Origin: Neisseriales bacterium
GTDB taxonomy: Bacteria; Pseudomonadota; Gammaproteobacteria; Burkholderiales; UBA11063
Reading direction: 5' to 3'
DNA: 8,561 nt
Assembly: GCA_008017145.1 (NCBI GenBank)
Contig: SSGY01000134.1
Location: 1 to 8,561 of the forward strand
Positions 6,471 through 8,561 of this stretch are shown one piece after another. Under the pieces are notes generated by a model. That model was given only the letters and a program-made list of their open reading frames with translations, did no database searches and was not told the origin of the DNA. The translations under genes and the position numbers were made by a program. Numbering within the stretch: position 1 is the first letter of the stretch; each line of letters opens with the position of its first letter.

Positions 6471-7745
6471 TTAAAGCTTAGCCAACATTTGACTTGTTAC
6501 CAGAACCACGCCACTGTCAGTGCGGAAAAAACGTTCCGCATCGAGGTGTGCATTTTCACCAATTACTGTTCCAGCAGGAATCACACATCCATGGTCAATC
6601 ACTACTTTACTCAAGCGACAACCTTCACCAATCTCAACATCCGGTAAAATAACCGCCTGATCCAAAATACAGAACGATGCGACTTTAACATTTGAGAACA
6701 TTACGGCATGAGAAATTGCTGAGCCACAGACAATACAACCACCAGATACCAACGTATTACGTGACACACCATTTACACCATTATTATCTGGTACAAATTT
6801 AGCCGAAGGAAGCTGTTGTTGGTATGTCCAAATTGGCCAATCTTTATCGTAAAGATTAAGTTCAGGCATATTTGATGCTAAGTCCATATTCGCAGACCAG
6901 AAAGCATCGACAGTTCCAACATCACGCCAGTATGGTTTAACATCTGGTTTATTACGCGGAACACATGACATGCCAAATGGATGCGCGTACGCTCGCCCTT
7001 CACTTACTACTCGAGGGATAATGTCTTTACCAAAATCATGACTGGATTCAGGGTTAACAATATCTTCCTCCAACAATTGATACAAGTACTTAGCATTAAA
7101 AATATAAATTCCCATACTAGCTAAAGAAACATCTGGATTACCAGGCATAGTCGGTGGATCTTGTGGTTTTTCAACAAAACTAGTAATTTTTCGCTCAGTA
7201 TCAACACCCATTACGCCAAATGCAAAAGCTTCAGCCTTAGGTACTTCGATACAACCAACTGTACAACCTTGCCCATGATTAACATGATCTTGCAACATAA
7301 TGGAGTAATCCATTTTATAGATATGATCTCCAGCCAACACAACAATATATTCCGGATCGTAAGAATGCAAAATATCAATATTTTGATAAACTGCATCCGC
7401 AGTTCCACGATACCAATGCTCTTCATCTACTCGTTGTTGAGCTGGCAATAAATCAATAAACTCATTCAATTCACCGCGCAAAAAGCTCCAACCGCGTTGT
7501 AAATGGCGCAATAAAGAGTGTGATTTATATTGCGTAACTACCCCAATTCGGCTAATTCCAGAATTGAGACAATTTGATAAGGCAAAATCAATAATCCGGT
7601 ATTTACCACCAAAATAAACGGCTGGCTTGGCGCGTTTATCTGTTAATTGATACAAACGAGAACCACGACCACCAGCAAGAACTAATGCCATGGCACGTTT
7701 AGGTAATTGACGGGTTAAATTTAAATCTTCCATAGAATGAGGCAT
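6471..7745 (-). CDS. glgC: glucose-1-phosphate adenylyltransferase (ADP-glucose pyrophosphorylase)
   Basis: Makes ADP-glucose and pyrophosphate from ATP and glucose-1-phosphate, the committed step of bacterial glycogen synthesis. From the ATG at 7745 it has 424 residues (E. coli 431). The N-terminal nucleotidyltransferase domain has [10 protein letters not shown] at about 21-30, [12 protein letters not shown] (36-47, the region that in E. coli binds the activator fructose-1,6-bisphosphate), WYRGTADAV (111-119), LAGDHIYK with catalytic Asp140, and FVEKP with the glucose-phosphate-binding Lys193. From about residue 320 it forms the left-handed beta-helix ([30 protein letters not shown]). Close similarity to enterobacterial GlgC suggests, but does not prove, FBP activation and AMP inhibition. 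A GTG four codons upstream (7757) would overlap the GGAG ribosome site, so 7745 is the better start. glgA follows after 14 bp. Confidence 0.96.
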   Translation of the reverse strand: MPHSMEDLNLTRQLPKRAMALVLAGGRGSRLYQLTDKRAKPAVYFGGKYRIIDFALSNCLNSGISRIGVVTQYKSHSLLRHLQRGWSFLRGELNEFIDLLPAQQRVDEEHWYRGTADAVYQNIDILHSYDPEYIVVLAGDHIYKMDYSIMLQDHVNHGQGCTVGCIEVPKAEAFAFGVMGVDTERKITSFVEKPQDPPTMPGNPDVSLASMGIYIFNAKYLYQLLEEDIVNPESSHDFGKDIIPRVVSEGRAYAHPFGMSCVPRNKPDVKPYWRDVGTVDAFWSANMDLASNMPELNLYDKDWPIWTYQQQLPSAKFVPDNNGVNGVSRNTLVSGGCIVCGSAISHAVMFSNVKVASFCILDQAVILPDVEIGEGCRLSKVVIDHGCVIPAGTVIGENAHLDAERFFRTDSGVVLVTSQMLAKL

Positions 7746-7751
7746 ATATTT

Positions 7752-7755
7752 CTCC
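7752..7755 (-). promoter_or_regulatory. ribosome binding site that fixes the glgC start
   Basis: GGAG on the minus strand is 6 nt before the ATG at 7745. The in-frame GTG at 7757-7755 shares its last G with this site and has only AT-rich sequence (no Shine-Dalgarno match) before it. This argues for the shorter 424-residue protein. Confidence 0.7.
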
Positions 7756-7779
7756 ACAATAAAAATTAAAATTCACACA

Positions 7780-7904
7780 TATACTCTTCGTCTTTGAAAC
7801 TTAGACTTTGTCGGATTTCAAAAAAGACTCCTTATGTAGCCTAACTACATCGCGTCGTCTTTTTTATCAATCCTTCGCGCCCAAGCTCAAATACTGTGAG
7901 TATA
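7780..7904. repeat. 125-bp imperfect palindrome, MITE-like intergenic element
   Basis: Two 60-bp arms (7780-7839 and 7845-7904) are imperfect reverse complements around a CCTAA centre (7840-7844). Shared blocks are the ends TATACTC / GAGTATA, the core ATGTAG / CTACAT, AAAAAAGAC / GTCTTTTTT, and GGATT plus TTTGA-type segments between them. The outermost TA on each side could be a duplicated TA target, as left by IS630/Tc1-mariner-type transposases and their non-autonomous derivatives. There is no coding sequence in it, so any movement would depend on a transposase elsewhere. Part of the arms (GGGCGCGAAGG) is richer in G+C than the flanks. It could equally be a REP-like or purely regulatory palindrome; copies elsewhere in the genome would decide. 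Confidence 0.65.
7822..7862. terminator. possible bidirectional terminator in the core of the palindrome
   Basis: The stem AAAAAAGAC / GTCTTTTTT encloses a second stem ATGTAG / CTACAT, separated by a 5-6-nt internal loop, with a CCTAA apical loop. Read on the minus strand it lies between pgm and glgC and ends in six Us, the pattern of an intrinsic terminator or attenuator. Because the U-run pairs with the A-run, its strength is uncertain. Confidence 0.4.
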
Positions 7905-7940
7905 GAAATCAAATCAGTAATAAATTTTTTGAGTATATTT

Positions 7941-8561
<621 letters not shown>

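Noticed and set aside
7758..7780. TTTAAT-type -10 for glgC on the minus strand
   Set aside because: No acceptable -35 at a suitable distance; the stretch is simply A/T-rich, so I did not annotate a promoter.

Overview
The window is AT-rich bacterial chromosome carrying seven largely conserved metabolic genes and two genes cut by the window ends. It looks gammaproteobacterial. The YheT-type hydrolase, the long DeoC type (about 255 residues), the glgC-glgA pair and a eukaryote-like (PGM1-type) phosphoglucomutase fit that group. From memory, the glg gene order and the GlgA sequence recall the Francisella neighbourhood of the order Thiotrichales. That placement is an inference and was not tested by any search.

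Left half, + strand (1-3937): the tail of a DUF1905 protein, then a class I SAM-dependent methyltransferase. Two bases later starts a YheT-family alpha/beta hydrolase, whose reading frame runs without a stop into deoC (deoxyribose-phosphate aldolase). deoB (phosphopentomutase) follows 15 bp after deoC. DeoB and DeoC work in sequence on deoxyribose phosphates: DeoB turns deoxyribose-1-phosphate into the 5-phosphate, and DeoC splits that to acetaldehyde and glyceraldehyde-3-phosphate. The hydrolase and deoC share one 584-codon frame, but deoC keeps its own start codon, a strong ribosome binding site and a plausible promoter inside the end of the hydrolase gene. It is therefore probably also made as a separate protein.

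Centre (3938-4998): a hairpin terminator separates deoB from a convergent minus-strand gene. That gene encodes a SAM hydroxide adenosyltransferase (DUF62/fluorinase-like) with a Sec signal peptide, an odd location for an enzyme that uses cytoplasmic SAM.

Right half, minus strand (4999-8561): a glycogen synthesis cluster transcribed pgm (only its 3' part is in the window), then glgC, then glgA. Pgm makes glucose-1-phosphate, GlgC activates it to ADP-glucose and GlgA polymerises it. The 195-bp gap between pgm and glgC holds a 125-bp imperfect palindrome with TATACTC/GAGTATA ends. It looks like a small non-coding mobile (MITE-like) element and may act as a terminator or attenuator inside the cluster.

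The most interesting points are the hydrolase-DeoC read-through frame, the exported SAM hydrolase and the palindromic element. I found no clearly novel multi-gene system, tRNA, rRNA, CRISPR array or intact insertion sequence.
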